This document shows positions 63,227 through 64,000 of a stretch of 64,000 nucleotides of DNA, in pieces. Position 1 is the first letter of the stretch. Each line of letters begins with the position of its first letter. Below the pieces are notes generated by a model, which was given only the letters and a program-made list of their open reading frames with translations, did no database searches and was not told where the DNA came from. The DNA is from Schistocerca nitens (lineage: Eukaryota > Arthropoda > Insecta > Orthoptera > Acrididae). The position numbers and the translations under genes were made by a program. Location: contig NC_064622.1 in assembly GCF_023898315.1 (NCBI RefSeq), forward strand, positions 358,155,234 through 358,219,233, written 5' to 3'.

Positions 63227-64000
63227 TAAAAATACGTTCGCTATCGACATCTGATAGGGGCTACAAAAGCAGTGTGTTAAACAGTTTCATTAAAGTAATG
63301 AATGCAAAACATAAGATTTAAAATTTCATTAATTTGTTACTAGAACATCTTTTCTCCTGTTTTTAGTATAAATTTTATAAACATCAGTGAAATATTGACT
63401 CAGAGGTGTCCAAGGTCCATTAGAGGACGTATCTTCTTCGACAGTTGGTTTGTTTACGTCGTACTCAGTCCAGTCTCGCAGGCGTCAAGAGCAGGATGGA
63501 TGCTGCAGAACAACAGATAGACAAACCGGAAAATATAAACCTTAAAAATATTTCGACTATTTTCACAATCACAGTCGTCTCCAGACGACGAAAGTGATGT
63601 CGTGGTTTGCACATCGACTCATAACCTTGATCCACGACGGAGCACGTGTTCACTTCATAAGAAACTCGCAATGAAATGGGCCGTGATCTTGACCGAAGAA
63701 GCGTCGAGACACTAGCCTCAAACGTAGATCGGAGAGAAGCGTTGAGAAATCTGTAACGCTGTTCCCGTGTTGTTTCCACACAGTCGTGACTAGGCGGGAA
63801 GGTCGCACGGCCTCAAGGTCGCCGTCCGGCACAAAACTTCCTGCCGTACCGGTCTGTGGCCACCAGTTTTGCGCTCTGCAGTCAAAGAGCTTGTGTACAC
63901 AGTAATGCTGCACACGCACCCCACGCCATAAGCTCCTTTTTACAACGCTGAATAAGTTGCTGATAAAATCTTGAAACATTTATCCATTATGGATACGGAA
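63227..64000. other. spacer, nothing recognised
   Basis: The last 770 bp hold no recognised element. The overlapping minus frames at 63465-63979 (104 and 109 codons) have no known domain. The window ends in unassigned sequence. Confidence 0.4.

Noticed and set aside
63465-63979. Overlapping minus frames of 104 and 109 codons at the window end
   Set aside because: No domain or repeat similarity was recognised. Partial overlap of two frames is typical of chance ORFs.

Overview
This 64 kb window looks like intergenic DNA from a large, repeat-rich insect genome. The organism is most likely a grasshopper or locust of the Schistocerca type. The evidence is eighteen copies or fragments of tRNA-headed SINEs of a kind I associate with Schistocerca, abundant Tc1/mariner relics, Penelope-like and RTE retroelements, AT-rich spacers, and no operons, bacterial genes or host exons. 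The species call rests on remembered repeat sequence and was not searched. I recognise no host protein-coding gene; every open frame I could assign belongs to a mobile element.

Layout. 1-3.4 kb: a hairpin tRNA-derived retroposon, a mariner with a SINE inside it, and a fold-back element with ~280-bp arms. 3.4-9 kb: mostly AT-rich spacer with scattered SINEs. 9-12.5 kb: a complete but decayed Tc1 element and several Tc1 relics interrupted by SINEs. 12.7-18.3 kb: a Penelope-like element (PLE) with a GIY-YIG endonuclease remnant, direct repeats and a hammerhead-like motif, split by a nearly full-length RTE LINE with a 929+ codon open frame. 18.4-19.3 kb: a head-to-head mariner palindrome. 19.6-23 kb: LTR-like sequence and a 2.6-kb long inverted repeat containing a solo LTR, a Tc1 fragment and a SINE. 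25-29 kb: fold-back elements, LINE tails and a deletion-derivative Tc1/mariner. 29.8-31.2 kb: a Tc1 element with only two nonsense codons in its frame. 31.4-32.6 kb: a TTAA-flanked Kolobok-like element inside a tRNA hairpin repeat. 33-37 kb: a second PLE on the minus strand, interrupted by an RTE fragment and two SINEs, then a mariner 3' end. 37.6-40.8 kb: a mariner carrying three nested insertions, one of them an intact Tc1 element. 41-42.2 kb: a locust SINE split by a PLE-type fold-back with hammerhead-like motifs. 43-46 kb: a LINE tail and two Tc1/mariner-like elements with unusually long catalytic spacers. 46-48.7 kb: nothing recognised. 48.7-63.2 kb: two related Tc1 elements each containing a hairpin retroposon, another mariner, more SINEs, and a second intact, ~99% identical copy of the intact Tc1 element.

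How it fits together. The window is a stack of insertions that can be ordered in time, because many have visible target-site duplications (TSDs): TA for Tc1/mariner, TTAA for the Kolobok-like element, 8-15 bp for SINEs, LINEs and hairpin retroposons. The youngest-looking autonomous elements are the two Tc1-like copies at 39.3-40.7 and 59.6-61.0 kb, both with intact 340-codon transposases. The two most interesting themes are hammerhead-ribozyme-like motifs at four PLE-type loci, and a recurring architecture in which tRNA-derived or PLE-derived sequence is arranged as an inverted hairpin yet bounded by retroposon-style TSDs. Coordinates of old elements are approximate to a few bases.
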